From JADMIH01 sp035274425 (lineage in GTDB: Bacteria; Chloroflexota; Chloroflexia; QHBQ01; JADMIH01): 64,000 bases of DNA. Every line of letters starts with the position of its first letter. The first letter of the stretch is position 1. Shown here piece after piece: positions 33,161 to 43,134 of the stretch. Made by a program: the position numbers and the translations under genes. The notes under the pieces are model-generated. The model did not search any database, was not told the DNA's origin, and was given only the letters and a program-made list of their open reading frames with translations. The stretch is taken from assembly GCA_035274425.1 (NCBI GenBank), contig DATEOC010000083.1, forward strand, positions 23,709-87,708, given 5' to 3'.

Positions 33161-33685
33161 TTACCATATCTCCCAGATGTCAGCAGGGTGGACCACCGGG
33201 GCCACTACGGCTTCATACGTTCCGTAGCGACCCCGGAAGTAGAGAAGAGGCTCGGCTTCATGGGCGTCACCCGCCACTATCTCCCCTATGAGGATAACGT
33301 GGTCGCCGCCCTTGCAGGTATCTATCAGCTTGCACTCCGCGTAAGCGAGTGAGCCGTCTATGACAGGCGCGCCTGTCTCTGAGCCTGGTCGCCAGCGCAG
33401 CCCCTTGAAGCGGTCGTCACCATGCTGGGCGAACTGCTGGGCTACCTCCTGTTGGTCGGTGGCGAGGATATTGACCGCGAACTTTCCGGCTTCTCGGATT
33501 GTGAGAAGGCTGCTTGAGCGCTGGCTCACGCAGACGAGCAGCATCCTCGGTTCAAGTGAAAGGGATGATACAGCGCTCGCCGTGAACCCTTTGGGGGTGC
33601 CATCTGGGCTGGTGACTGTAATCACAGTCACGCCGCTGGCGAACGACCCCATGACGCGGCTGAATAAGTGCTTCTCAATTGCCAT
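33161..33685 (-). CDS. Flavin reductase-like FMN-binding split-barrel protein
   Basis: 174 residues. Split-barrel flavin reductase pattern: VMGSFASGVTVITVTSPDG, GFTASAVSSLSLEPRMLLVCVSQRSS, FAVNILATDQQEVAQQFA, and the C-terminal HVILIGEIVAGD ... PLLYFRGRYG. It reduces FMN or FAD with NAD(P)H, usually for a partner monooxygenase (HpaC-like). No monooxygenase is adjacent, but an FAH-family gene lies upstream, as in 4-hydroxyphenylacetate pathways. A heptad array and a palindromic element separate it from that gene. Confidence 0.88.
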   Translation of the reverse strand: MAIEKHLFSRVMGSFASGVTVITVTSPDGTPKGFTASAVSSLSLEPRMLLVCVSQRSSSLLTIREAGKFAVNILATDQQEVAQQFAQHGDDRFKGLRWRPGSETGAPVIDGSLAYAECKLIDTCKGGDHVILIGEIVAGDAHEAEPLLYFRGRYGTYEAVVAPVVHPADIWEIW

Positions 33686-33698
33686 TGTGTGCTCTCTA

Positions 33699-33733
33699 GA
33701 TGGATGATAAACGATGGACGATGGAGGGAGGAC
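33699..33733. repeat. Heptad array upstream of the flavin reductase gene
   Basis: GATGGAT, GATAAAC, GATGGAC, GATGGAG, GGAGGAC in register. Confidence 0.65.
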
Positions 33734-33769
33734 GGGAAGGGGGTATCAGAAAGGAACTGTAACTTTATA

Positions 33770-33855
33770 CCTGTCATTCCGAACGAAGTGAGGAATCTCC
33801 AAGCTTGTAAATATGGATAGATTTTTAGATTCTTCGCTTCGCTCAGAATGACAGG
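33770..33855. repeat. ~85-bp palindromic intergenic element, copy B
   Basis: Begins CCTGTCATTCCGAACGAAG and ends CGCTCAGAATGACAGG. The core contains GGATAGATTTTTAGATTC, nearly identical to the core of copy C. It lies between two heptad arrays (33699-33733 and 33884-33932). Confidence 0.9.
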
Positions 33856-33883
33856 TTGAGAGGTACTGTTCTCGTAAGGAAAC

Positions 33884-33932
33884 TCACGTTTCATGCATCA
33901 CGTTTCACATTTCACGTTTCACGCATCACCCG
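33884..33932. repeat. Heptad array TCACGTT/TCACGCA (7 units) at the 3' end of the FAH gene
   Basis: TCACGTT, TCATGCA, TCACGTT, TCACATT, TCACGTT, TCACGCA, TCACCCG. On the minus strand the last three units encode the final residues (VMRET) and the TGA stop. Confidence 0.88.
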
Positions 33933-34847
33933 GTTCCGTATCGCCCCAATCCCCTCGATCTCACATTCTACAACGTCGCCTGGACGGAGGAACTCGGCTG
34001 GGTCGCGGGCGAAGCCTACGCCTGCCGGAGTGCCGGTGGCTATGATGTCGCCTGGCTCAAGGGTGAGGCCGAACGACACTGCTTCGATGATGCCTGCAAC
34101 GTCGAGCAGCATCGAAGCGGTGGTGTCGTGCTGTTTTTCCACGCCGTTGACTCGTGTCCATAGCTCTAGATCGTCGGGGTTGGGTATCTCGTCTGCGGTG
34201 ACGATCCAGGGGCCTGTGGGGCACGAGCCGTCGAGGCTCTTGCCTTTGAAGAACTGGTTGACGTGTCGCTTCTGTATGTCTCGGGCGGTAATGTCGTTCA
34301 GGACCATGTAGCCGAAGACGTGGCTCAATGCCTGGGAGCGCTGGATGGTCTTGCCGGTACGCCCGATTACAATCGCCAGCTCACCTTCAAAGTCCATCTG
34401 CTCGCTTATGTTGGGGTTGAAGGGTATGTCGTCGTAGGGGCCGATGACGGCGGTTGGGGCTTTGGTGAAGACGGCTGGGTACTGGGGAGTGTTGGTTGTT
34501 GGCGGAGCCTCTTTGTGGGCGCGTATCGACTCGGCGGCGTGCTCGGCGTAGTTGCGGCCAATGCAGAAGACGTTCTTGCGCGGGCGGGGTATCGGCGCGA
34601 GCAGCTCTTCCGGCTGAAAGGGGACCAATGCGCCAGCGCCTTTGAGCGCTATCTCGCTCGCCTCTAGTGACGCTTCTACTTGCGACCAGACCTCACGGGG
34701 CGCGGCGATGAGGTCTACCATGTCGAAGTCTGCTAACAGCACCGGCTCCTGGTATGGTAGCCAGAGTGTGAGGTCTATTATCTCCCCATCTCTTATTATG
34801 CCGACGTGCGGCTCTCCGTCATCTGCTCTAAACGTTACCAGTCGCAT
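33912..34847 (-). CDS. Fumarylacetoacetate hydrolase family protein
   Basis: 311 residues. FAH domain in the C-terminal two thirds: FCIGRNYAEHAAE, metal-binding EQMDFEGELAIVIGRTGK, GYMVLNDITARDIQ, LEPGDIIATGTPAGVG and VECEIEGIG. Members act as 2-keto-4-pentenoate hydratases, oxaloacetate decarboxylases, acylpyruvases or in homoprotocatechuate breakdown. It lies 24 nt downstream of the acyl-CoA synthetase gene. The last residues come from a heptad array, the same situation as in the methyltransferase ending at 7963. Confidence 0.9.
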   Translation of the reverse strand: MRLVTFRADDGEPHVGIIRDGEIIDLTLWLPYQEPVLLADFDMVDLIAAPREVWSQVEASLEASEIALKGAGALVPFQPEELLAPIPRPRKNVFCIGRNYAEHAAESIRAHKEAPPTTNTPQYPAVFTKAPTAVIGPYDDIPFNPNISEQMDFEGELAIVIGRTGKTIQRSQALSHVFGYMVLNDITARDIQKRHVNQFFKGKSLDGSCPTGPWIVTADEIPNPDDLELWTRVNGVEKQHDTTASMLLDVAGIIEAVSFGLTLEPGDIIATGTPAGVGFARDPAEFLRPGDVVECEIEGIGAIRNRVMRET

Positions 34848-34871
34848 AAGCTCTTATATCTCACTTAAGGA

Positions 34872-36893
<2,022 letters not shown>

Positions 36894-36900
36894 CGAGCCA

Positions 36901-38019
36901 TCATCTCTTTACGCCCGACAGTGGCCTGAGGGGTAGAGTTGTCGTAGGCAACTCTACGGTCTCGATAGCAGGCTCGATGACAGGCTCTTTACTCTTGGTG
37001 GGGGCCGGGGCCTGGGTCGCACGGTTGCTGGTAGCGCTGCTGATGAACTTCCACCATGCCTGCACCGCGGGGCTGTGGAGGGCTTTGCGGTCGTGGATAA
37101 GATAGACGTGCTGGGCGAGGGTGAAACCTTCGATGCGGACCGGAATCACCTGCCCCACGAACTTGAGGGCTACGGAGTGAGGCACCAGGCCGACGCCTAC
37201 CCCCTCAGCAACGGCGCACGCGACAGCCATAGGGCTTGGCAACTCAAGCACGATGCGGAGATCGCGGGTGGTGATGTTGCGGTCTTCGAGGGCGTCTGTG
37301 AGGGCGCGGCGGGCATCGCTATGGCTCTCACCTACCGCGTGCTCAAGGACCACCGGCTGGTCTTTGAGCATAGAGAGCTTGATAGCGGGCGACCAACTCT
37401 CGTCGCTGTGCCTGGAGGGTTGTACGTCCCGCCCTTCGGACAATGCGGACTCCCCATCAGACGAGGAGCGCCCTAGCTCGGCGGGCCAGCTCCAGGGGTG
37501 GTTGAGAGGCACGATGAGCGTTACCGGATCTTCCATCAGCTTGTGATGCACCAGGCCGCGCCCGCGCAGTCTTCCCAGCACGAGTCCTGCATCAAGCTCT
37601 TGAGCGCGCAGAGCGCCCAGGAGCGGCCCAGGCTCGACCTGCTCTACCTGGATAGTAACATCGGGGTACTGCCTGCGGAACTCCAGGAGCCAGGGGTTGA
37701 AAATATAGGTGCCGGATAGGAGCGCGCACCCCAGCCTGATACGCCCGCTGACCTCGCCGCGCCGCGACATGAGGGTACGCTCTGTGGTTTCAGAGAGGTT
37801 GATGAGGCGGCGAGCGGGGTCTACGAGGTCATAGCCCGCGGCGGTCATCTCCACGCCATGCCCCCGGCGGACGAATAGCTTTGTGCCCAGGTGCGTTTCG
37901 AGGGCGCGTATCTGCTGGCTGACGCCCGGCTGGGTCATGTGGAGGCGATTGGCGGCGGCGGAGAAGCTCCCTGTCTCATTCACCACCAGAAAGACGTGTA
38001 GCTGCCAAAGGTTTATCAT
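36901..38019 (-). CDS. LysR-family transcriptional regulator
   Basis: 372 residues, longer than the usual ~300. N-terminal HTH: LHVFLVVNETGSFSAAANRL and MTQPGVSQQIRALETHLG, then the effector domain (GRIRLGCALLSGTYIFNPWLLEFRRQYP). A ~40-residue polar insertion (SSSDGESALSEGRDVQPSRHSD) interrupts the effector domain near 190-225, and a ~40-residue tail follows. Its ATG overlaps the tatD stop by 4 nt, so it is co-transcribed with tatD and with the acyl-CoA synthetase gene, unlike the usual divergent arrangement. Confidence 0.93.
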   Translation of the reverse strand: MINLWQLHVFLVVNETGSFSAAANRLHMTQPGVSQQIRALETHLGTKLFVRRGHGVEMTAAGYDLVDPARRLINLSETTERTLMSRRGEVSGRIRLGCALLSGTYIFNPWLLEFRRQYPDVTIQVEQVEPGPLLGALRAQELDAGLVLGRLRGRGLVHHKLMEDPVTLIVPLNHPWSWPAELGRSSSDGESALSEGRDVQPSRHSDESWSPAIKLSMLKDQPVVLEHAVGESHSDARRALTDALEDRNITTRDLRIVLELPSPMAVACAVAEGVGVGLVPHSVALKFVGQVIPVRIEGFTLAQHVYLIHDRKALHSPAVQAWWKFISSATSNRATQAPAPTKSKEPVIEPAIETVELPTTTLPLRPLSGVKR

Positions 38020-38864
38020 AGTGTCGCTCCCCCGGCGCTATGGGCCAGGTCCAGTGGTGTTTTCACAGGTTCGATACCGAAAAGGCGGCAGGCGTTGCCA
38101 GTAGTCGCCTCCGCGACCTCGCCATAGCTGACGCCGCGAATCGTGGCTATCGCCTGGGCGGTGTAACGTACGTATGCAGGCTCATTCCGGCGCCCCCGGA
38201 ACGGCTCAGGTGCCAGGAAGGGGCAATCAGTCTCCAGCAAGAGGGAGTCCAACGGAACGGCGGCGGCGATGGCGTGCTTGTCCGCTGCTTTGCGGAAGGT
38301 GATTGGACCCGCAAGAGAGACCATGTAGCCCAGGTTGATGCATTCCAGGACGAAGGGCACGTCGCCGGAGACGGAGTGCATGACGCCGCGAGTGCCTATA
38401 CCGTCTCGCCTCAGGATGTCCAGAACGTCGCCGTGCGCGTCGCGGTTGTGGATGACGACGGGGAGGTTGAGCTGACGCGCCAGACTGAGGTGGGCGCGAA
38501 ACGCCTCTCGCTGCCTCTCGTGCGGCACGTGGTCGCGGTAGTAGTCAAGTCCGGTCTCTCCCAGTGCGATCACGCGCTTACCTGACGCGCTACGGCATTC
38601 GGCTTCGAGCCGCGCCAGCGCCTCATCGGTAGCCTGGTCCGCGCTGTTGGGGTGGATGCCGAGGATGGGGTATACGTCTTCATATATTTGGGAGATGTGG
38701 AGGGTCTTGTCCCAATCGTCCGGCTCGATGCCTACCGTGGCGACAGCGACCAGGCCAGCAGCGCGCGCACGCTCTATCACCTCTTGCAGGTCCGTGTCGT
38801 AGTCGGGGAAGTCGAGGTGAGCGTGCGTATCTATAAGAGGCGCATTGGTTGGCAGCCGGTCCAT
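38016..38864 (-). CDS. tatD: TatD-family metal-dependent deoxyribonuclease
   Basis: 282 residues. Metal residues: HxH in IDTHAHLDFPDY, Glu in ALGETGLDYYRD, His in VVIHNRDAHGDV, His in VMHSVSGD, and Asp in LLETDCPFLAPEPFRG followed by RNEPAYV. TatD enzymes are 3'-5' exonucleases linked to DNA repair and breakdown. It is the first gene of the tatD-lysR-acyl-CoA synthetase-FAH run. Confidence 0.94.
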   Translation of the reverse strand: MDRLPTNAPLIDTHAHLDFPDYDTDLQEVIERARAAGLVAVATVGIEPDDWDKTLHISQIYEDVYPILGIHPNSADQATDEALARLEAECRSASGKRVIALGETGLDYYRDHVPHERQREAFRAHLSLARQLNLPVVIHNRDAHGDVLDILRRDGIGTRGVMHSVSGDVPFVLECINLGYMVSLAGPITFRKAADKHAIAAAVPLDSLLLETDCPFLAPEPFRGRRNEPAYVRYTAQAIATIRGVSYGEVAEATTGNACRLFGIEPVKTPLDLAHSAGGATL

Positions 38865-38972
38865 CGTTTAGCTCGCGGGTAAGAGTCAGATAGGGCACTA
38901 TCCTACCACACTAGTTGGAGATGCGCAACAGGATGGGCGAGGGGTAAGCGTTCAGAATGCAAAGGAGAAATC

Positions 38973-39057
38973 GTCGTAGGGGCGACCCTTGTGGTCGCCT
39001 TGCTCGTGAGATACGATCTTGCCCCACCAGGGCGACCACAAGGGTCGCCCCTACGAC
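38973..39057. repeat. GTAGGGGCGACC-type palindrome with 27-bp perfect arms
   Basis: Arms 38973-38999 and 39031-39057 are exact reverse complements (GTCGTAGGGGCGACCCTTGT at the outer end) with a 31-nt loop. Confidence 0.9.
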
Positions 39058-39167
39058 TGTAAAAGCAGACCGTACATAGGCCTCTCTTAAGTGAGCGGTT
39101 CGGTTTTGGTCTCTCTACCAGAATGTGGGAGAAAGGCAAGGATGCAGATTGAGGACAGGAAGGCCAG

Positions 39168-39209
39168 ACCTAACCTCACATAAGTATTCCTTAAGATGTG
39201 AAGTTAGGT
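39168..39209 (+). promoter_or_regulatory. Hairpin with CTTAAG in the loop, copy 1
   Basis: Arms ACCTAACCTCACA (39168-39180) and TGTGAAGTTAGGT (39197-39209), one mismatch, with CCTTAAGA at the 3' side of the 16-nt loop. The sequence TTAAGATGTGAAG is shared with copy 2 (TTAAGATGGGAAG). Possible operator or RNA element upstream of the DUF2071 gene. Confidence 0.4.
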
Positions 39210-39246
39210 TGTATGGAGGCTGAGCTACTGATCCTGACTGAATCTT

Positions 39247-39280
39247 ATCTTCCCATAGACTTCTCTTAAGATGGGAAGAT
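39247..39280 (+). promoter_or_regulatory. Hairpin with CTTAAG in the loop, copy 2
   Basis: Arms ATCTTCCCAT (39247-39256) and ATGGGAAGAT (39271-39280), perfect, with TCTCTTAAG at the end of the loop. A third, unpaired CTCTCTTAAGTGAG is at 39082-39095. Confidence 0.4.
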
Positions 39281-39327
39281 TGTATGCCTTGCAATGCTGG
39301 CGATTGTGATGTATTATACAATCAATC

Positions 39328-39347
39328 ATTGTGAAGAAAATCACAAT
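39328..39347. promoter_or_regulatory. CRP/FNR-type binding palindrome
   Basis: ATTGTGA, 6 nt, TCACAAT: a perfect 7-bp inverted repeat containing TGTGA-N6-TCACA, the classical CRP consensus. A half-site ATTGTGAT is at 39303-39310. It lies 80 nt upstream of the DUF2071 start. Confidence 0.6.
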
Positions 39348-39426
39348 AACCGGATGCATAAAAGGGTATTGTTGGCGACGGGGCTTGATGCTACGCCCGA
39401 TGGTGGACATAATAAGGAGGTCTGAC

Positions 39427-40191
39427 ATGGACGCTCTCAGAGATGTTGAACACCGGCCCTGGCCCATTCCGGCACGACGCTGGGTAATGACGCAGACGTG
39501 GCACAATCTGTTGTTTGCTCACTGGCCTGTGAATAGTGAAGATTTACAGTCCCTCATCCCCTCAACTCTCCAACTCGACACGTATGAGGGGCAGGCGTGG
39601 GTAGGGGTGATAGCGTTCAGGCTGAGCAAGATTCGTTTGAGAGGATTGCCGGAGATGCCTCTCGTGTCGCGCTTTCCGGAAGTCAACGTCCGAACGTACG
39701 TGAAGGTGGGCGACAAACCTGGGGTGCTCTTTCTGAGCCTCGATACCGACAACACGCTTGCTGTGGCGTTAGCGAGGCCGTGGTTTCGACTGCCGTATAT
39801 TCCCGCTTGCATGAGCTTCAAGCAGGGGAAAGATAGGGTCCATTTCAAGAGCAGGAGGTGTGGCCGCATCATTCGTGATGCCAGGTTTGAAGCTGATTAC
39901 TGCCCGTGCGGGCCAGCCTATTACGCTCCTCCCTGTACGTTGGAGAGCTGGTTGACCGAGCGCTATTGCTACTACTCTGTTGGCCGACATGGCAGGACTT
40001 ACAGGTGCGAGATACACCACCCACAGTGGAGGTTACAGGAGGCACGCGCCAATATTACTGAGAATACGATGCTACTCTCCCACGGCATTTGCCCTGCGAG
40101 GGATGAACCGCATCTCCTCTATTCCCACAGGATGGAGGCGCTGATCTGGGCGCTAAGGCGGACGACGGACTACGGACGACAGAATACGTAA
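39427..40191 (+). CDS. DUF2071 / YqjF-family protein
   Basis: About 254 residues. YqjF/DUF2071 pattern: MTQTWHNLLFAHWPVNSEDLQSLIP, YEGQAWVGVIAFRL, FPEVNVRTYVK, GVLFLSLDTDN and the later LTERYCYYSVGRHGRTYRCEI. Its biochemical role is unknown (acetoacetate decarboxylase-like fold in relatives). The ATG at 39427 is chosen because AAGGAGG lies 6-7 nt upstream; a longer frame from 39331 has no such site. The last ~9 residues (TTDYGRQNT) are read from a heptad array. Confidence 0.86.
   Translation: MDALRDVEHRPWPIPARRWVMTQTWHNLLFAHWPVNSEDLQSLIPSTLQLDTYEGQAWVGVIAFRLSKIRLRGLPEMPLVSRFPEVNVRTYVKVGDKPGVLFLSLDTDNTLAVALARPWFRLPYIPACMSFKQGKDRVHFKSRRCGRIIRDARFEADYCPCGPAYYAPPCTLESWLTERYCYYSVGRHGRTYRCEIHHPQWRLQEARANITENTMLLSHGICPARDEPHLLYSHRMEALIWALRRTTDYGRQNT
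40162..40189. repeat. Heptad array at the 3' end of the DUF2071 gene
   Basis: ACGACGG, ACTACGG, ACGACAG, AATACGT in register; coding for the final residues and reaching the stop. Inverted relative of 40337-40399. Confidence 0.75.
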
Positions 40192-40219
40192 CAGAGAATG
40201 GGGGAACTGTAAAGGCTTA

Positions 40220-40304
40220 CCTGTCATTCCGAACGGAGTGAGGAATCTCCGCCCTTGCCAAGTGGATAGATTTCTAGATTCCTCACTCCGTTCGGAATGA
40301 CAGG
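40220..40304. repeat. ~85-bp palindromic intergenic element, copy C
   Basis: CCTGTCATTCCGAACGGAG ... CTCCGTTCGGAATGACAGG; the most symmetric copy, with the core GGATAGATTTCTAGATTC. It lies between the heptad arrays 40162-40189 and 40337-40399. Confidence 0.92.
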
Positions 40305-40336
40305 GAAAAGGGCACAGCTCTGGTAGGGCGTGTTAC

Positions 40337-40399
40337 GTTTCGCATATCACGTTTCGTCGTCCGTCGTCTGTCGTCCGTCGTCTGTCGTCCGTCGTCTAC
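40337..40399. repeat. Composite heptad array: GTTTCGC units changing to CGTCCGT/CGTCTGT
   Basis: GTTTCGC, ATATCAC, GTTTCGT, CGTCCGT, CGTCTGT, CGTCCGT, CGTCTGT, CGTCCGT, CGTCTAC with continuous register. Confidence 0.88.
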
Positions 40400-40402
40400 G
40401 GG

Positions 40403-42952
40403 TCACTTGCACCCTTGCTGGGCTAGCCATTCGGCGCCGAGGAGGCCGAGCATCACTTCGCTTTCGGTGCCTTTCTTTTCGGGGTGGTGTTCAAGGCGGT
40501 TGCGCTCGAAGTACTGGACGGTATAGCTCTTGCCGTCGGTGGCGCTCTTCTCTTGCATCTCCTCTGAGATGGGGTAGCCGAAGACGGGGAGGTCGCCGTT
40601 ACCGGCCCACCAGTCGCGGAAGAGGGTGATGGAATGTTTGGTTTCAGGGAAGAATAGAGTTGTCGCGCTGCCCTGGGTAAGGGTCGAGAGAGGAAAGTTG
40701 CGCCCTGCGGTGGTGCTGACACCCATGAGGCCAAGCTGCACGTCATAGGGTGGAGTGTTCTCAGGGTGGTACTCCATGCGCGCTCGCTGGAAATATTGGA
40801 CGGTGTAGGTCTTGCCGTTGGTGGAGGTGGCGACAAACTCTTCGGTGATGGGATAGCCGAGGATGGATAGCGCGCCGTTTTGCTCCCAGAAGCGGCGGAA
40901 AGCGCCGTGCAGGTTGTGGCTTGTCTCCGAGAAGTACCTGTTGTCCGGGTAGGTAGCGGCCTGGGCTTTGCCCTTTGCCTGGCAGACGGCGGAAGGGGTG
41001 CTGGGGGTGGAGGGCTGTGAGTTGCCGGTCTGCATAGGGAACTGTTCTACGATTGGTGCCCCTTCCTTGGGCTGAGGTGCGGCGGCGGGCTTATGCACGA
41101 CGTAGATAGGGCTGCTGCTGACGCTTAGAGGGAGAGCGCCGTTCCTGGCATCCACTTGCTTGGCAGCGCCGTTGCGGTCTGTGACCTGGGCTTTTTCTGA
41201 GCTTGTCGGCAGGCTTACCTGGGTGGGGTCGACGGACCACAAGACATCGACGACCGTCTTGTCGCTACGCGTGAAGCGCACGGCGGTCACATCGGGGCCG
41301 TCGAATGATTGAAGGTCGTCTACGTAGATGGTGCCCTTGCCCGCGGGTGCGTCGGGGGAGTTTTCGATCCTGAAGGCGTCGAAGGCGAGGGGAGGGTCTG
41401 GCACGCCGTTGGCGGCACCGCCTGCGCTGCCCGTGGCGCGCTCATAGGAGAAATAGTAGTTGTTGATGCGCGATTCGTAGTAGCGCCAGCCGTCGGTGGA
41501 GGCTCGCATCGCGCCGAGGCGCACTTTGAATAATTCGCCGTCGCGGTCGCGCAGCCAGGCGCTCAGGTAGTTGCCGGAGGCGTCACCTAGCACCCACAGG
41601 CCAAGTCTGGTGGGCTTGCCGGGGAGGGGGCGAGGCTGGGCGGGGGCGAAGTCTGCTGACTGATTTGTAGAGGGGAAGTCGTACTGGAGGCGGCCTGATG
41701 AGGAGCCGGAGTGCTTCTGCTCGGTGGCGATGACGAAGGAGCCTGCGGTGGCGGGCGGGCGGCGGCCCCATTCGCCGGACTGCTCGAAGCCTTCGACGAT
41801 GGTGTAGGGGGCGAGCTGGATGCGTCCACCTGGGGACGCGCCTGCGAGGAGAGAGGCGGCGGTGCTGTACGCCTTGAACGAGGCGCGGCGCGGGGCGAGG
41901 TCGGTCTTTCCACCGCCCCATGAGATGAGGCCCCAGCTATCTTTGGCACTGGCGCTGTCGTCTTTGAAGCTGTACCAGAAGATGCGGTCCACCACGCCGT
42001 AGGAGAGCATCTGAGCATACGCCTGTGCCAGGTAGTCGGCCTGGGTGTTGTCGTCTAGCTGCCAGTTGCGGGCGGGCCAGCCCATTTCTGTTACCCAGAT
42101 GGAGCGGTCGCCACGAGCGTGGCGCTGTAGGAAGGCGCGGTACTTGGCAAGCTCGATCTCGACCATCTTGTGCACTTCGGGGCGGGCCTCGGTGCGTGCG
42201 TCGGGTGAGCCTGCTACGGGTTCGGCGTAGCAGTGTATGGCGAGGATGTCGAAGCTGTCGAGCGCGCCCTGCGCTACCATATCTTCCAGGAAGGGTATGG
42301 CGTTGCCTGTGACGCCCCCGGAGAGGACTTTGGCGGTGGGGTCTACTTCCTTGACAGCGCGGTAGGCGACTTTGAGAAGCTCGGCGTACTGGCGGCCATC
42401 GTGCTTGGGCAGCCAGTGGCCGTCGTTGTTCGGTTCGTTCCAGATTTCCCAGTGGTGGACGGAGTCTTTGTAGCGGGAGACGAGGGCGCGGACGTACCAG
42501 TAGAACTTACCGTTGTCGGGGGCGAAGCGGCTGTCGGGGCTGGAAGAGGCGTCATCGTCCTTCGTGGGGGTGGCCCAGTTGGTGGAGTAGCCGATGATAC
42601 CTAGGATGTTGAGGTTTTGGGCGCGGAGGGCCTGGACCATGCGATCTGTCGCCTCCCACTGGAACTGGCCCTGGCGCGGCTCAATGAGGCCCCAGACGAA
42701 GTCCTCGCGTACCCAGGAGCCGCCGGTGTCGAGCATCGCCTTCGCGGGCTGGTCCATGCTGCCCCAGTTGGGCCAGCGCATGACGCCCGCGACGCCGAAG
42801 GGTGAACTGGGGTCGGGACCCGCAGTGGCCGCACCTGCAAGCGGGGCCGAGGAGAAGGAGGGGCCTACCCCTATCAAGGCGGAGAGGAGGAGGGTGGCTG
42901 TGAGTATGATGTTCCGAATGCGGAGTGCGGAGCGCGGAGGGCGGAATTCCAT
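40403..42952 (-). CDS. Secreted glycoside hydrolase (GH39/GH5-like) with two C-terminal FGYP modules
   Basis: 849 residues. Transmembrane or signal segment about 12-40, then a (beta/alpha)8 domain (50-390) with the clan GH-A pattern: acid/base E173 in HWEIWNEPNNDG and nucleophile E289 in IWVTEMGWPARN. A beta-sandwich region (about 395-560) resembles a carbohydrate-binding module (HSGSSSGRLQYDFPS). The C-terminus (about 665-845) holds two copies of a ~85-residue module: FRRFWEQNGALSILGYPITE ... YTVQYFQRARMEYHPEN, repeated as LFRDWWAGNGDLPVFGYPIS ... YTVQYFERNRLEHHPEK. It should act outside the cell on a polysaccharide. The first 14 residues (MEFRPPRSALRIRN) come from a heptad array, including the start codon region. 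Confidence 0.83.
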   Translation of the reverse strand: MEFRPPRSALRIRNIILTATLLLSALIGVGPSFSSAPLAGAATAGPDPSSPFGVAGVMRWPNWGSMDQPAKAMLDTGGSWVREDFVWGLIEPRQGQFQWEATDRMVQALRAQNLNILGIIGYSTNWATPTKDDDASSSPDSRFAPDNGKFYWYVRALVSRYKDSVHHWEIWNEPNNDGHWLPKHDGRQYAELLKVAYRAVKEVDPTAKVLSGGVTGNAIPFLEDMVAQGALDSFDILAIHCYAEPVAGSPDARTEARPEVHKMVEIELAKYRAFLQRHARGDRSIWVTEMGWPARNWQLDDNTQADYLAQAYAQMLSYGVVDRIFWYSFKDDSASAKDSWGLISWGGGKTDLAPRRASFKAYSTAASLLAGASPGGRIQLAPYTIVEGFEQSGEWGRRPPATAGSFVIATEQKHSGSSSGRLQYDFPSTNQSADFAPAQPRPLPGKPTRLGLWVLGDASGNYLSAWLRDRDGELFKVRLGAMRASTDGWRYYESRINNYYFSYERATGSAGGAANGVPDPPLAFDAFRIENSPDAPAGKGTIYVDDLQSFDGPDVTAVRFTRSDKTVVDVLWSVDPTQVSLPTSSEKAQVTDRNGAAKQVDARNGALPLSVSSSPIYVVHKPAAAPQPKEGAPIVEQFPMQTGNSQPSTPSTPSAVCQAKGKAQAATYPDNRYFSETSHNLHGAFRRFWEQNGALSILGYPITEEFVATSTNGKTYTVQYFQRARMEYHPENTPPYDVQLGLMGVSTTAGRNFPLSTLTQGSATTLFFPETKHSITLFRDWWAGNGDLPVFGYPISEEMQEKSATDGKSYTVQYFERNRLEHHPEKKGTESEVMLGLLGAEWLAQQGCK
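42916..42950. repeat. Heptad array encoding the N-terminus of the glycoside hydrolase
   Basis: GAATGCG, GAGTGCG, GAGCGCG, GAGGGCG, GAATTCC in register, adjacent to the ATG. The same family as 26296-26323. Confidence 0.8.
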
Positions 42953-43134
42953 CGGGTCTGCCTTGAGGTAATCGAGTAGTACGTCCCAGTAAGGCCCAGG
43001 GTAGGGGCACTCAGGGAGGGCAAAGGTTATTATACCCGATGGGGGGAGAAAAGGCAGCCCTTACTTTTGTGCTATGCGGGAGGGGGTGGTGTGGCTAACA
43101 CTTTTCAATTGATTCTGAGATCCTATCCGTCTAC

